NCBI RefSeq assembly: GCF_947260015.1
Contig: NZ_CAMYOM010000001.1
Coordinates: 208,456-272,455, forward strand
Length of the DNA stretch: 64,000 nucleotides
Source of the DNA: an uncultured Eudoraea sp.
GTDB lineage: Bacteria; Bacteroidota; Bacteroidia; Flavobacteriales; Flavobacteriaceae
Direction of reading: 5' to 3'
In this document: in pieces, positions 41,867 to 52,947 of the stretch
Position numbering within the stretch: position 1 is the first letter of the stretch
How the letters are laid out: every line of letters starts with the position of its first letter
The notes under the pieces: generated by a model
The model's input: the letters and a program-made list of their open reading frames with translations, nothing else
Databases searched by the model: none
What the model was told of the DNA's origin: nothing
Made by a program: the position numbers and the translations under genes

Positions 41867-42757
41867 TTAAGCTCTGATTTTTGCAAAAGTCCTCATAAAT
41901 TCATTAATATGTCCTTTAAGTCTTGAGGATGCTTCAACCAATGGTAAACGCACTGTTGGCCCACAAATTCCTTGAATTTCCAAAACCGATTTTATCCCTG
42001 CGGGATTTCCCTCCCGGAAAGTTAATTTCATTCCCTCTGTCATGGCATTGTGCAAGGCATAAGCTTCTTCTGCTTTGCCTTGCAATCCCAAGCTTATCAT
42101 TTTGGAAAATTCATTTGGCAGACCTTGTCCTAAAACAGAAATAACCCCTACCCCTCCTTCTATAACGGTGGGTAATGCTGTAAAATCATCCCCTGAAATC
42201 ACCAAAAAATCTGAGGGTAATATATTTATCAAACTTTTCAACTGAGTCATATCTCCTGAAGCCTCTTTTATGCCAACAATATTAGAACACTCATTTGCAA
42301 GTCTGAGAACCGTATCCGGTTCAATATTACTTCCGGTTCTTCCAGGCACATTGTATAAAATGAGAGGCTTCTCGGAAGCTTCTGCTAAAGTTTTATAATG
42401 GCGATAAATTCCTTCCTGAGTAGGTTTATTGTAGTAAGGAGATACGGATAGCACCGCCGCAAAATCCTTAAGATTGGTTTGAAGTAATTCCTCAGTTAAA
42501 AGTTGTGTATTGTTTCCTCCTATTCCAACAACGAGAGGAAGCCTTCCGGCGTTTTCTTCAACAACCACATCAATTACCAATTGCTTTTCAGAGCTGGTAA
42601 GTGTCACAGATTCTCCAGTGGTACCTAATACAACGAGGTAATCAATATTTCCTTCAATACAAAAGTTTACGACGCGTTTTAAGGCGTTAATATCAATAGA
42701 TAAATCAAGGTTAAAAGGAGTAATCAATGCAACCCCAGTTCCTAATAAATTTTTCAT
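41867..42757 (-). CDS. dapA: 4-hydroxy-tetrahydrodipicolinate synthase
   Basis: 296 aa. 'LGTTGESVTLTSSEKQLVIDV' (44-64), Tyr135 in 'LILYNVPGRTGSNI', Schiff-base Lys164 in 'VGIKEASGDM'. It condenses pyruvate with aspartate semialdehyde in lysine/DAP synthesis, matching dapF at 59.2 kb. 11 bp separate it from the upstream DUF6913 gene, so they are likely one transcript. Confidence 0.97.
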   Translation of the reverse strand: MKNLLGTGVALITPFNLDLSIDINALKRVVNFCIEGNIDYLVVLGTTGESVTLTSSEKQLVIDVVVEENAGRLPLVVGIGGNNTQLLTEELLQTNLKDFAAVLSVSPYYNKPTQEGIYRHYKTLAEASEKPLILYNVPGRTGSNIEPDTVLRLANECSNIVGIKEASGDMTQLKSLINILPSDFLVISGDDFTALPTVIEGGVGVISVLGQGLPNEFSKMISLGLQGKAEEAYALHNAMTEGMKLTFREGNPAGIKSVLEIQGICGPTVRLPLVEASSRLKGHINEFMRTFAKIRA

Positions 42758-42768
42758 AGTTATTTACA

Positions 42769-43308
42769 TCACGCATCGATTTCACCCAGAACTTTAAGAT
42801 ATTTTTTAAGCTCTTTCTTAAAAGTATTAAAGTCTGTGAACGATGTCTCCAAAATTAAATCATTATGTCTTTCGTCTATCTCGGCAAAACCAACATTAAT
42901 TCTTGCTCTGGTCTTTATGGTCATTAACTGGAGCATTAAATTCTCTTGATTATAATAATTTACCAACATGTCGTATTCCCTACTCAAAAACTCCAGGACA
43001 TAACTGTTTTCAATGTCCCCATGCCAACCAAGGTCTTTATCTGAAAAAACAGGGGTTGCATAAGGTGAATTCTTATCGTAATAATTTTTGTAACCAATTA
43101 TTTTAACCGCATTGGGCCTTAATTTAAAATCTTCTAAAAATTCATAGAACAATTCCGTTTTATCAAATTTATCGAGATCTACAATAATGGCAATTGATGT
43201 AATACCCTTTTTACGTTCAACCTCATCTGGCGGATTTTTAAATTGTTCGTTTAAATATTTTAACCCTGATTTGTATTTAAATTTATCTCTAAGTGCCTTT
43301 AAAAACAT
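42769..43308 (-). CDS. DUF6913-family protein
   Basis: 179 aa, no signal. 'IAIIVDLDKFDKTELFYEFLEDFKLRPNAVKIIGY' and 'LGWHGDIENSYVLEFL' fit the uncharacterised DUF6913 family of Flavobacteriia, commonly beside dapA. No catalytic motif. Divergent from the nucleotidase pair. Confidence 0.85.
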   Translation of the reverse strand: MFLKALRDKFKYKSGLKYLNEQFKNPPDEVERKKGITSIAIIVDLDKFDKTELFYEFLEDFKLRPNAVKIIGYKNYYDKNSPYATPVFSDKDLGWHGDIENSYVLEFLSREYDMLVNYYNQENLMLQLMTIKTRARINVGFAEIDERHNDLILETSFTDFNTFKKELKKYLKVLGEIDA

Positions 43309-43374
43309 GTACCTTTACCTTTAGGCAAATGTAATTAATATCCAAGCAACTATTATGCTAAGATAAAAAGGATA

Positions 43375-44139
43375 ATGAATTTAAAAATACAACATTTTGT
43401 TATTTTTGTAACAATTACTTGTATTTGTGCCTGCAATGAAACTCCGAAAAAGCTTAGTAAAATATCTGGTAAGCAGCTGCCAATTACTGATTCTATAAAC
43501 GTTACAGATTCCATAGATATCTACGTAGCACCCTATAGAAAGCGCGTAAATGAGGTTTTAGATAGTGCCTTGGCATATGCGCCAATTAAAATCACCAAAA
43601 AAGACGGTAAATACAATACGTCAGAAGGTAACTTAATGGCTGATATAATCCTTAGCGAAGCTAACCCCATTTTTAAATCGAGAACTGGACATGAAATAGA
43701 TTTTGTAATTTCAAATTATGGCGGTATTCGTAGTATAATATCTGAAGGAAAGGTAAGTGCCAGAACAGCTTATGAAGTAATGCCATTTGATAATTCTATA
43801 GTGATTGTTGCTATTAAAGGCAAGTCCGTAAGAGATCTGGTTTCTTTTCTAATAAACGCAGATAATCCGCATCCTATAGCGGGAATTCAGATTGTTTTGA
43901 ATAATAATGAAACCATTAAGGATGTGAATATTCAGGGGCTGCCTTTTGATGAAAATAGAACTTATTATGTAGCTACATCAAATTACCTGGCAGATGGAGG
44001 TGACGACATGGGATTTTTTAAAGACAGTCTCAACACTGTTGATCTAAATTATTTGATTAGAAATGCAATGATTGATTATTTTAAAAAAGTAGATACCCTT
44101 ACTGCCAAAGTGGACGACCGCTTTATTAAAATTGAATAG
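43375..44139 (+). CDS. 5'-nucleotidase C-terminal domain lipoprotein
   Basis: 254 aa. Lipobox 'ITCICAC' with Cys about 20. 'EGNLMADIILSEANPIFKSRTGHEIDFVISNYGGIRSIISEGKVSARTAYEVMPFDNSIVIVAIKG' is the nucleoside-binding C-terminal half of UshA-type 5'-nucleotidases. The metallophosphatase half is encoded by the next gene, 2 bp downstream, in reversed order relative to the single-chain enzyme. I infer that the two form one enzyme outside the cytoplasm. Confidence 0.92.
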   Translation: MNLKIQHFVIFVTITCICACNETPKKLSKISGKQLPITDSINVTDSIDIYVAPYRKRVNEVLDSALAYAPIKITKKDGKYNTSEGNLMADIILSEANPIFKSRTGHEIDFVISNYGGIRSIISEGKVSARTAYEVMPFDNSIVIVAIKGKSVRDLVSFLINADNPHPIAGIQIVLNNNETIKDVNIQGLPFDENRTYYVATSNYLADGGDDMGFFKDSLNTVDLNYLIRNAMIDYFKKVDTLTAKVDDRFIKIE

Positions 44140-44141
44140 AA

Positions 44142-45053
44142 ATGAAGAGACGGGACTTTGTAACAAATTCATTTGCCGGCGGCTCCTACATAAGTATGGG
44201 TGGACTTAGCTTGAATAGTTGTAATTTTCAGAATTCAGAATGCATTACCATACTGCATACCAATGATGTGCACAGTCATATAGATCCTTTTCCCAAAACA
44301 CATAATTCATTTCCGAATATGGGTGGCATTGCCAGAAGGGCTACATTGATTCAAAAAATAAGAAAGGAAAATCCATATACCCTTTTATTGGATGCCGGAG
44401 ATATTTTTCAGGGTACACCCTATTTTAATTTTTATGGAGGCGAATTGGAATTTAAATTGATGAGCATGCTTAAATATGACGCTGCTACAATAGGTAACCA
44501 TGACTTTGATAATGGTATTGAAGGCCTTTTAGCCCAGATGCCATTTGCTAAGTTTAAATTACTCTCGGCAAATTATGATTTTACCAATACTGTGATGAAT
44601 GGTTTTGTAGAACCCTACAATACATTTTTGCTCAATGGCATCAAGATTGGCGTATTTGGATTGGGAATAAAACTTGCTGGCCTTGTTGTCAAGGACCTTT
44701 TTAAAGAGACCGCTTATCATAATCCTATTGAAGTTGCACAGGATATTAGTATTTTATTAAAAAAAGAAGAAGAATGTGATCTGGTTATTTGTTTATCACA
44801 TTTAGGTTACTCCTACCAGGATGCTGAAAAACCAAGTGATCTAACACTAGCTGCAAATACAGATAATATTGATCTTATTATTGGCGGACATACACATACA
44901 TTTTTAGATAAACCTGTTATTAGACAAAATCGTTTAGATAAATCAGTTTTGGTGAATCAGGTTGGTTGCTATGGAATAAATCTCGGTAGAATCGATTTTT
45001 ATTTTGATTCTGAAAAGAATATTAAGTCAGAGGGGATTTCCATTTCTGTCTGA
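44142..45053 (+). CDS. Metallophosphatase, N-terminal half of a 5'-nucleotidase
   Basis: 303 aa. 'MKRRDFVTNSFAGGSY' is a twin-arginine signal. 'ILHTNDVHSHIDPF', 'LLDAGDIFQG', 'IGNHDFDNG', 'LSHLGYS' and 'IIGGHTHTF' are the full set of dinuclear metal ligands of UshA-like enzymes. It hydrolyses nucleotides or sugar nucleotides. The partner domain is the upstream Sec-lipoprotein. Tat export could mean the metal is loaded before export; that is inference. Confidence 0.92.
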   Translation: MKRRDFVTNSFAGGSYISMGGLSLNSCNFQNSECITILHTNDVHSHIDPFPKTHNSFPNMGGIARRATLIQKIRKENPYTLLLDAGDIFQGTPYFNFYGGELEFKLMSMLKYDAATIGNHDFDNGIEGLLAQMPFAKFKLLSANYDFTNTVMNGFVEPYNTFLLNGIKIGVFGLGIKLAGLVVKDLFKETAYHNPIEVAQDISILLKKEEECDLVICLSHLGYSYQDAEKPSDLTLAANTDNIDLIIGGHTHTFLDKPVIRQNRLDKSVLVNQVGCYGINLGRIDFYFDSEKNIKSEGISISV

Positions 45054-45085
45054 TTCTTATTAAACCGTAGTTTTTTTAAAATACC

Positions 45086-45532
45086 ATGAAAGTAAACGGC
45101 TTTATATGCGAAGGTCATGGGGTAGCTTCGGGTAAATCTGATACTCAAAGATATCCAAAGGGTACTTTATATCAACAACTGCCATATTTTAAGGAAAGAG
45201 GATTGGATCTTTCCGCTTACTTTTTAGGTACTATCAATTTAAATATTACACCCTACCTCTTTAAAATAGAAAAACCAAAATATTCTTTTGTGGCTATACC
45301 ATGGTCTGATTATATCCCACCAGAAAATTTTTATTTTTTTGATGTTATTTTCTTTTTCAGAGATAAAAAAAACAAAGGATTAATTTATATGCCTGACCCA
45401 ATTACCAAGGTTGATCATATTCAGGAACTATCAATACTAGAATTAATTCTGCCAAGAATTTCCGGGCTCTCATATGGGATGAAGGTTGGTATTGAAGTAG
45501 CAGATGAACAACTACAATTCTTTAAATTATAG
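45086..45532 (+). CDS. Hypothetical protein resembling the CTP-dependent riboflavin kinase fold
   Basis: 148 aa, no signal. The order G-x-G-x-A-S-G, then 'QQLPYFKERGLDLSAYFLGTINLNI', then 'GLIYMPDP...LELILPRISGLSYGMKVGIEV' parallels archaeal CTP-dependent riboflavin kinase (DUF120): the 'GTLN-x-x-L' strand, the hydrophobic 'G-x-I-V-x-P' element and a final 'L...GD.V.I' strand. Similarity is by eye and weak. Bacteria normally use RibF for FMN synthesis, so I would not call it a kinase. It follows the nucleotidase pair by 33 bp. Confidence 0.6.
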   Translation: MKVNGFICEGHGVASGKSDTQRYPKGTLYQQLPYFKERGLDLSAYFLGTINLNITPYLFKIEKPKYSFVAIPWSDYIPPENFYFFDVIFFFRDKKNKGLIYMPDPITKVDHIQELSILELILPRISGLSYGMKVGIEVADEQLQFFKL

Positions 45533-45579
45533 AAATCTATTATCATCCGGATTATATGTCATCATGAACTATTTAGTAC

Positions 45580-45882
45580 TTAGTTGTTTACAACATAGTC
45601 TACTAAAATTCTGAATTCTTCCTGTAAGGTATTATTCGGATAAGGCCTGTTCGCCCTTCCGTACCAATAATCGGCATTGAATTTATCGCCCTCTTTGCGA
45701 TGGAGATAAGCATGCATCCAAAAACCAAGATTTGAGTGTATATCCTGTGTAAGATCATGAGACGCATTCCAATTCCCATTTGCGTCATACCAGAGTGCCT
45801 GCAACACCTTCGGCCAAAGCTCCGGTGGATGCTCATTTTTTAAGGAATTTAAAAAATCTTCGTAGTTGAATGACTCTTTCAT
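45580..45882 (-). CDS. Small conserved hypothetical protein
   Basis: 100 aa, cytosolic. 'LNSLKNEHPPELWPKVLQALWYDANGNWNASHDLTQDI' and 'WMHAYLHRKEGD--NADYWYGRANRP' have the aromatic-rich pattern of a widespread uncharacterised family (W-H/Y-R and YWYxRA-RP). No function is known to me. Monocistronic, between two plus-strand genes. Confidence 0.8.
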   Translation of the reverse strand: MKESFNYEDFLNSLKNEHPPELWPKVLQALWYDANGNWNASHDLTQDIHSNLGFWMHAYLHRKEGDKFNADYWYGRANRPYPNNTLQEEFRILVDYVVNN

Positions 45883-46010
45883 CTTAAGCCTTGATAAATA
45901 ATATCATCATTTCGGACATATTTTCACTTAGTTGGTCCTTTTTGATTTGAATTAAAAAACAAATAATCTTTTATTGGTACAGATAAAAAAATCACTTAAA
46001 ATTAAACACA

Positions 46011-46784
46011 ATGATTATGAAAAAAACATCACTTGCTTATTTATTAATCTTTTCGCTCTTTTTGGGTTCAATAGTTATGGTTACTGCACAAGAGGCAGAA
46101 GCCCCCATGTGGGAAACTATTGTATTGACTCCCGATAATACTAAATTAAAAGTTCTTGGTGAAAATATGAGGGCGCACAACCTAAAATACCATAATGAAG
46201 GTGCATATAAAGCTACAGTTTACAGTATTTCCACCGGTCCGGATATTGGAAAAATTGTATGGATGATGGGGCCATTAAAATATGCACACCTCGATTCCAG
46301 ACCATCTGAAGGCGGACATGATGAAGACTGGAGAGATAACGTCATGGCCTATGTAAAGAAAATGGAACATGGGGAATATTGGAAAGGCGATGTTAAACTG
46401 TCAAACACAGATATGCTAACGGATGATCCTTCACTCTACCCTATTCAATTCATCAGGTATTGGGAAGTTAATGCTGAACATTCACATAACGTTAAAGCAA
46501 TGTTAGAACTTATTAGCAAAACCGTTAAAGCTATGGACGGTAACAATGCATGGGGTGTTTATTACAATGAATTTAGACAAGGTTCTAAAATTGGCCGGCA
46601 TATTGCTTCTGTAGGATTTTATAAGAATTGGGCAGAGTTTGATGAAGCACCTACATTTAAGAAAACCTTTTTTAAAGTTCATGGAGAGGAATCCTGGGAC
46701 GACTTTGTCCGTAACATGGACCAGGTATTGGATAATAGCTGGGACGAAATATGGGTATACGATAAAGAGCTTAGCGGAGATTAA
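46011..46784 (+). CDS. Secreted hypothetical protein with two alpha/beta halves
   Basis: 257 aa. Signal peptide 'MKKTSLAYLLIFSLFLGSIVMVTAQ' (start at 46011 or the Met two codons later). Mature protein appears to repeat one unit: 'LGENMRAHNLKYHNEGAYKATVYSI...IGKIVWMMGPLKYAHLDS' and 'MLELISKTVKAMDGNNAWGVYYNEF...IGRHIASVGFYKNWAEFDE', each ending with an Asp/Trp-rich helix. This suggests a fused dimeric alpha-beta barrel (NIPSNAP-like), but I cannot assign a family. A convergent ligA follows. Confidence 0.75.
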   Translation: MIMKKTSLAYLLIFSLFLGSIVMVTAQEAEAPMWETIVLTPDNTKLKVLGENMRAHNLKYHNEGAYKATVYSISTGPDIGKIVWMMGPLKYAHLDSRPSEGGHDEDWRDNVMAYVKKMEHGEYWKGDVKLSNTDMLTDDPSLYPIQFIRYWEVNAEHSHNVKAMLELISKTVKAMDGNNAWGVYYNEFRQGSKIGRHIASVGFYKNWAEFDEAPTFKKTFFKVHGEESWDDFVRNMDQVLDNSWDEIWVYDKELSGD

Positions 46785-46806
46785 TACTTGTTAAAACAAA
46801 ATAATA

Positions 46807-46836
46807 AAACCCTCTTTTTTCCATTAAAAAGGGGGT

Positions 46837-46838
<2 letters not shown>
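46807..46838. terminator. Terminator between the secreted protein gene and ligA
   Basis: Near-perfect stem AAACCCTCTTTTT / AAAAAGGGGGTTT between convergent genes; the right arm overlaps the ligA stop codon region. Confidence 0.65.
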
Positions 46839-49415
<2,577 letters not shown>

Positions 49416-49476
49416 TTCCTATATGTTCTCGGGACTTTAAAAATATTAAAAAAGACAATTTAAACACATTTTGAGT

Positions 49477-50331
49477 TTATCCGGGTTGCTTAGCTTTAAT
49501 CATTCTGTCATTTCCAAAGATATCTTTTCTAAGCTCAATTTCAGAATAACCAAATTCTTCTAAAAGCTCTTTTACTGCTTCACCTAAATATTGATTTATT
49601 TCCATATAAAGAACACCTTTGGGAGTTAAGCTCTTTTTTGCCAGTTTAACAATAGGTCTATAGAAGAGTAAGGGGTCCCCGTCTGGAACAAACAATGCCA
49701 AATAAGGCTCATTTTTAAGGACATTATTATGCATTTTATCTTTCTCCATTTCCCTAACATAAGGAGGATTAGAAACTATAATGTCATAGTTTTCCTTTAA
49801 GGAGGTAATCTTTAAAATATCGGCCTGAATAAATTCAATATCCACATCATTCTTTAACGCATTTTTTGTAGCTACTTCCAGTGCAGATTTGGAAATATCC
49901 ATTGCAGTGGCCCTTAGATTTGATTTTAGTTTGGCTAGAGAAATTGCAATGCATCCACTTCCAGTTCCAATATCAATAATCTTAAGATTATCATCCAAAT
50001 TTTCAATATCTTCAAGCACCCAGTTTACCAATTCTTCAGTTTCCGGTCTTGGTATAAGAACAGACTCATTTACCATAATTTTCAGGTCCATAAAAGTGGT
50101 TTCCCCCAAAACATATTGAATAGGATGTTCATTCTTTAATTTTGATAAACCTTCAAACATATACTGTTCTTCCTCCTTAGTGATAACAATTCGCGGATCT
50201 ATTGCCAGGATAAATTGCTCCAAACCTAAAAAGTGTTCTATCATTAAATAAAACATACTGTCCACTTCCTCCTTGGAATAGTTATAATCCAATTCCTTGT
50301 GATATATGTCCTTGATCTCTTTTAACAACAT
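49477..50331 (-). CDS. prmC: Release factor glutamine methyltransferase
   Basis: 284 aa. 'LIPRPETEELVNWVLEDI', SAM motif 'IIDIGTGSGCIAISLAK' and catalytic 'IIVSNPPYVREMEK' with NPPY near residue 187-190. It methylates the GGQ Gln of release factors, tuning termination. Divergent from ribD. Confidence 0.96.
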   Translation of the reverse strand: MLLKEIKDIYHKELDYNYSKEEVDSMFYLMIEHFLGLEQFILAIDPRIVITKEEEQYMFEGLSKLKNEHPIQYVLGETTFMDLKIMVNESVLIPRPETEELVNWVLEDIENLDDNLKIIDIGTGSGCIAISLAKLKSNLRATAMDISKSALEVATKNALKNDVDIEFIQADILKITSLKENYDIIVSNPPYVREMEKDKMHNNVLKNEPYLALFVPDGDPLLFYRPIVKLAKKSLTPKGVLYMEINQYLGEAVKELLEEFGYSEIELRKDIFGNDRMIKAKQPG

Positions 50332-50421
50332 TTCTTAAATGCTATGTACTTCCAAAAATGACACTTTGAAAATCAGCTGTTTTCTGAATTCCAATTGCAT
50401 CACTATTCTTCAGGAAAATCC

Positions 50422-50429
50422 TACTTTTG
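50422..50429 (+). promoter_or_regulatory. TAnnTTTG box before ribD
   Basis: TACTTTTG ends 4 bp before the GTG at 50434 and 25 bp before the ATG at 50455. A TTG at 50395-50397 is 24 bp upstream, close to the accepted spacing. Confidence 0.5.
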
Positions 50430-50433
50430 CAAG

Positions 50434-51486
50434 GTGAAGATACATGAAAAATATATGCGTCGTTGCATTGAATTAGGCAAAAAAGCCCTGGGCTCTTCAT
50501 CTCCAAATCCAATGGTTGGAAGTCTAATAACGCATCAAGATAAAATAATCGGGGAAGGATTCACCAGTCAATATGGCGGACCACACGCTGAAGTGAATGC
50601 AATAAATTCTGTTGCGGATAAATCACTTTTAAAAGAAGCTACACTTTATGTTACCCTGGAGCCCTGCTCCCATTTTGGAAAAACCCCACCCTGTGCAGAT
50701 CTAATAATAAAAAATAACTTGCAAAAAGTGATTATAGGCATTCAGGATCCTAATAAAAAGGTATCTGGCCGTGGTATCAAAAAGCTTAAGGAAGCCGGAT
50801 GTGAAGTGTTACCAGGAGTATTAGAAGATGAGTGCAGGGAGCATCACAAGCGTTTTTTGACTTTTCATGAAAAACACAGGCCCTATATTATTTTAAAATG
50901 GGCAGAGACTAAAGATGGATTTATTGCCCCCAAAGCGAACATGCGCAAATCTAACCCACAACCTTATTGGATTAGTAATTCCTATGCGAAACAACGCGTG
51001 CATCAATGGCGGAGTGAACAACAGGCAATATTAGTTGGGACAAATACCGCTTTAGAAGATAATCCCAGATTAGATGTTCGTTGTTGGAAAGGAACCTCGC
51101 CTGTTCGAATAATTATTGACAAAATGCTAAAACTACCAATAGATCTTCATATTTATGACAATTCTGCCCAAACCATAATCCTAACTCAGATTGAGGATGA
51201 AACTAAGTTTCAGGAAGGTTTGCAATATGAAATCGTTGATTTTGAGAAGAATCTGGCCGAAGAAACCTGCAGGATACTGTATCAAAAAAATATAGCCAGT
51301 GTTCTAATTGAAGGAGGTGCTTTTACCTTAGCCACTTTTATCAATGCCGGACTATGGGATGAAGCTAGAATAATTACCGGAGATATAATTTTTGGCGCAG
51401 GCACAAAAGCACCACATATTGAAGGTAAACCGGTTGATAGTGAAATGATAGGTAATAATATCATAAAGACACTCTTACATGATTGA
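50434..51486 (+). CDS. ribD: Bifunctional riboflavin biosynthesis deaminase/reductase RibD
   Basis: The ORF opens at TTG 50395, which lies in the promoter. GTG 50434 ('VKIHEKYMRRCIELGKKAL') matches the family N-terminus and gives 350 aa; ATG 50455 is an alternative. 'GGPHAEVNAI' and 'VTLEPCSHFGKTPPCADL' are the zinc deaminase ligands (HAE, PCxxxxxxPPC). The reductase part has 'YIILKWAETKDGFI' and 'SVLIEGGAFTLATFINAGLWDE'. It makes the riboflavin pathway's ribitylamino-uracil. Overlaps the HAD gene by 8 bp. Confidence 0.96.
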   Translation: MKIHEKYMRRCIELGKKALGSSSPNPMVGSLITHQDKIIGEGFTSQYGGPHAEVNAINSVADKSLLKEATLYVTLEPCSHFGKTPPCADLIIKNNLQKVIIGIQDPNKKVSGRGIKKLKEAGCEVLPGVLEDECREHHKRFLTFHEKHRPYIILKWAETKDGFIAPKANMRKSNPQPYWISNSYAKQRVHQWRSEQQAILVGTNTALEDNPRLDVRCWKGTSPVRIIIDKMLKLPIDLHIYDNSAQTIILTQIEDETKFQEGLQYEIVDFEKNLAEETCRILYQKNIASVLIEGGAFTLATFINAGLWDEARIITGDIIFGAGTKAPHIEGKPVDSEMIGNNIIKTLLHD

Positions 51487-52090
51487 GAATATCATCTTTG
51501 ATTTTGGAGATGTCTTCATAAACCTGGACAAACAAGCAACTGCGAGGGAAATGCAGGTATATGGCTTTAAAAATCTTACACCTGATCTGGAAGGGTTGTT
51601 TATAGATTATGAAAAAGGATTGATTACCACTAAACATTTTCTTAATCAAACTAATCATATGTTTCCCAAAGCAAGTAGATTGGATTTAATTCACGCGTGG
51701 AATTCTATAATTCTTGATTTCCCAGAACAGCGATTAAAGTTTATAGAAAAATTGGCTAAAGAGAAAGAATATCGTCTTTTTCTATTAAGCAATACAAATG
51801 AATTACACATAGAAATTGCAAAGAAGAGAATGGGTGAAGAAAGGTTTGTACGGTTTAAAAACTGCTTTGAAAAGTTCTATTTATCTCATGAGCTTAATTT
51901 GAGAAAACCCGAACCTGCCATTTTTGAATATGTGCTGAATTCAAATAATCTCAGGGCAGAAAAAACGTTCTTCGTAGACGACAGTAAGGAACATACCTCT
52001 GCAGCTGCAGAATTAGGGATTACATGCTGGTGCCTTAAGGTTGGTGAAGAGGATATTTTAGACCTAAATACTAAAATATTAAAATGTTAG
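51479..52090 (+). CDS. HAD-superfamily hydrolase
   Basis: 203 aa. Motif I 'IIFDFGDVFINLD', motif II 'LLSNTNELH', motif III Lys with 'RKPEPAIFEYVL', motif IV 'FFVDDSKEHTSAAAELG'. It is a cytosolic HAD-IA type phosphatase. In Bacteroidota, a HAD beside ribD often supplies the missing phosphatase of riboflavin synthesis; that is a position-based inference. Confidence 0.9.
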   Translation: MIENIIFDFGDVFINLDKQATAREMQVYGFKNLTPDLEGLFIDYEKGLITTKHFLNQTNHMFPKASRLDLIHAWNSIILDFPEQRLKFIEKLAKEKEYRLFLLSNTNELHIEIAKKRMGEERFVRFKNCFEKFYLSHELNLRKPEPAIFEYVLNSNNLRAEKTFFVDDSKEHTSAAAELGITCWCLKVGEEDILDLNTKILKC

Positions 52091-52947
52091 ACCTTTTATT
52101 AAGTATCCTTTTTTCAAGTCTGATATTTGTAATTTTTAAATTATTTGACACACACAAGGTCCAAACTATTTATGCGATAATTACAAATTATTTTACCGCA
52201 TGTTTTGTAGGAGTTCTATTTTACAACAAGCCCATACAGTTGTATGAAATTCCAAAAAATGATTGGTTTTATGGTACCTTGTTTTTAGGTGTATTGTTCA
52301 TCTTGGTCTTTAATCTTATGGCAAAGACTTCGCAGCGTCTGGGAGTATCGGTAGCATCTGTTGCCACCAAAATGTCCTTCGTGATCCCTGTGATACTGGG
52401 ACTTATATTGTATAACGAAAAACTCAGCTTCTTTAAAACAACGGGTATTGTATTGGCACTGGCTGCGGTATATTTTGCATCTGTGAAAGATACACCCAGA
52501 GCTATTCAAAAAAGATCTCTTTTGTTGCCTGTGATGGTGTTTTTAGGTTCCGGTATTATTGACGCGAGCATAAAATTCATGGAAGAAAATTATATTGAAA
52601 CAAGTGAATTTCCAATATTTTCAGCAACTGTATTTGGTGCTGCAGCATGCACCGGAATCTTGTTTATTCTTTTAAGATCTTTTAAAAAACCCTTAAAACT
52701 CAATTTCAAAAATGTTTTGGGGGGTATTGCACTCGGGATTCCTAATTTCTTCTCTATTTTCTTTTTATTAAGAGCGCTTCAAAATGAAACGCTCAATAGT
52801 GCTTCGATTTTTACACTAAATAATGTTGCCATTGTAATGTTTTCCACCTTACTTGGTATTATATTATTCAAAGAAAAGATCAGCTCCAAAAACTGGGGTG
52901 GTATCTTGTTGGCAGTTATAAGTATCATTCTAGTGGCATTCTTCTGA
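52084..52947 (+). CDS. EamA/DMT-family transporter
   Basis: 287 aa with ten predicted membrane helices in two EamA repeats: 'FSSLIFVIFKLFDTHKVQTIYAIITNYFTACFVG' and 'FLGSGIIDASIKFMEENY...GIALGIPNFFSIFFLLRAL'. Conserved 'LGVSVASVATKMSFVIPVILGL' marks the first repeat. Inner-membrane metabolite exporter or importer; substrate unknown. Overlaps the HAD gene by 7 bp and shares a base with the next gene. Confidence 0.9.
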   Translation: MLDLLLSILFSSLIFVIFKLFDTHKVQTIYAIITNYFTACFVGVLFYNKPIQLYEIPKNDWFYGTLFLGVLFILVFNLMAKTSQRLGVSVASVATKMSFVIPVILGLILYNEKLSFFKTTGIVLALAAVYFASVKDTPRAIQKRSLLLPVMVFLGSGIIDASIKFMEENYIETSEFPIFSATVFGAAACTGILFILLRSFKKPLKLNFKNVLGGIALGIPNFFSIFFLLRALQNETLNSASIFTLNNVAIVMFSTLLGIILFKEKISSKNWGGILLAVISIILVAFF

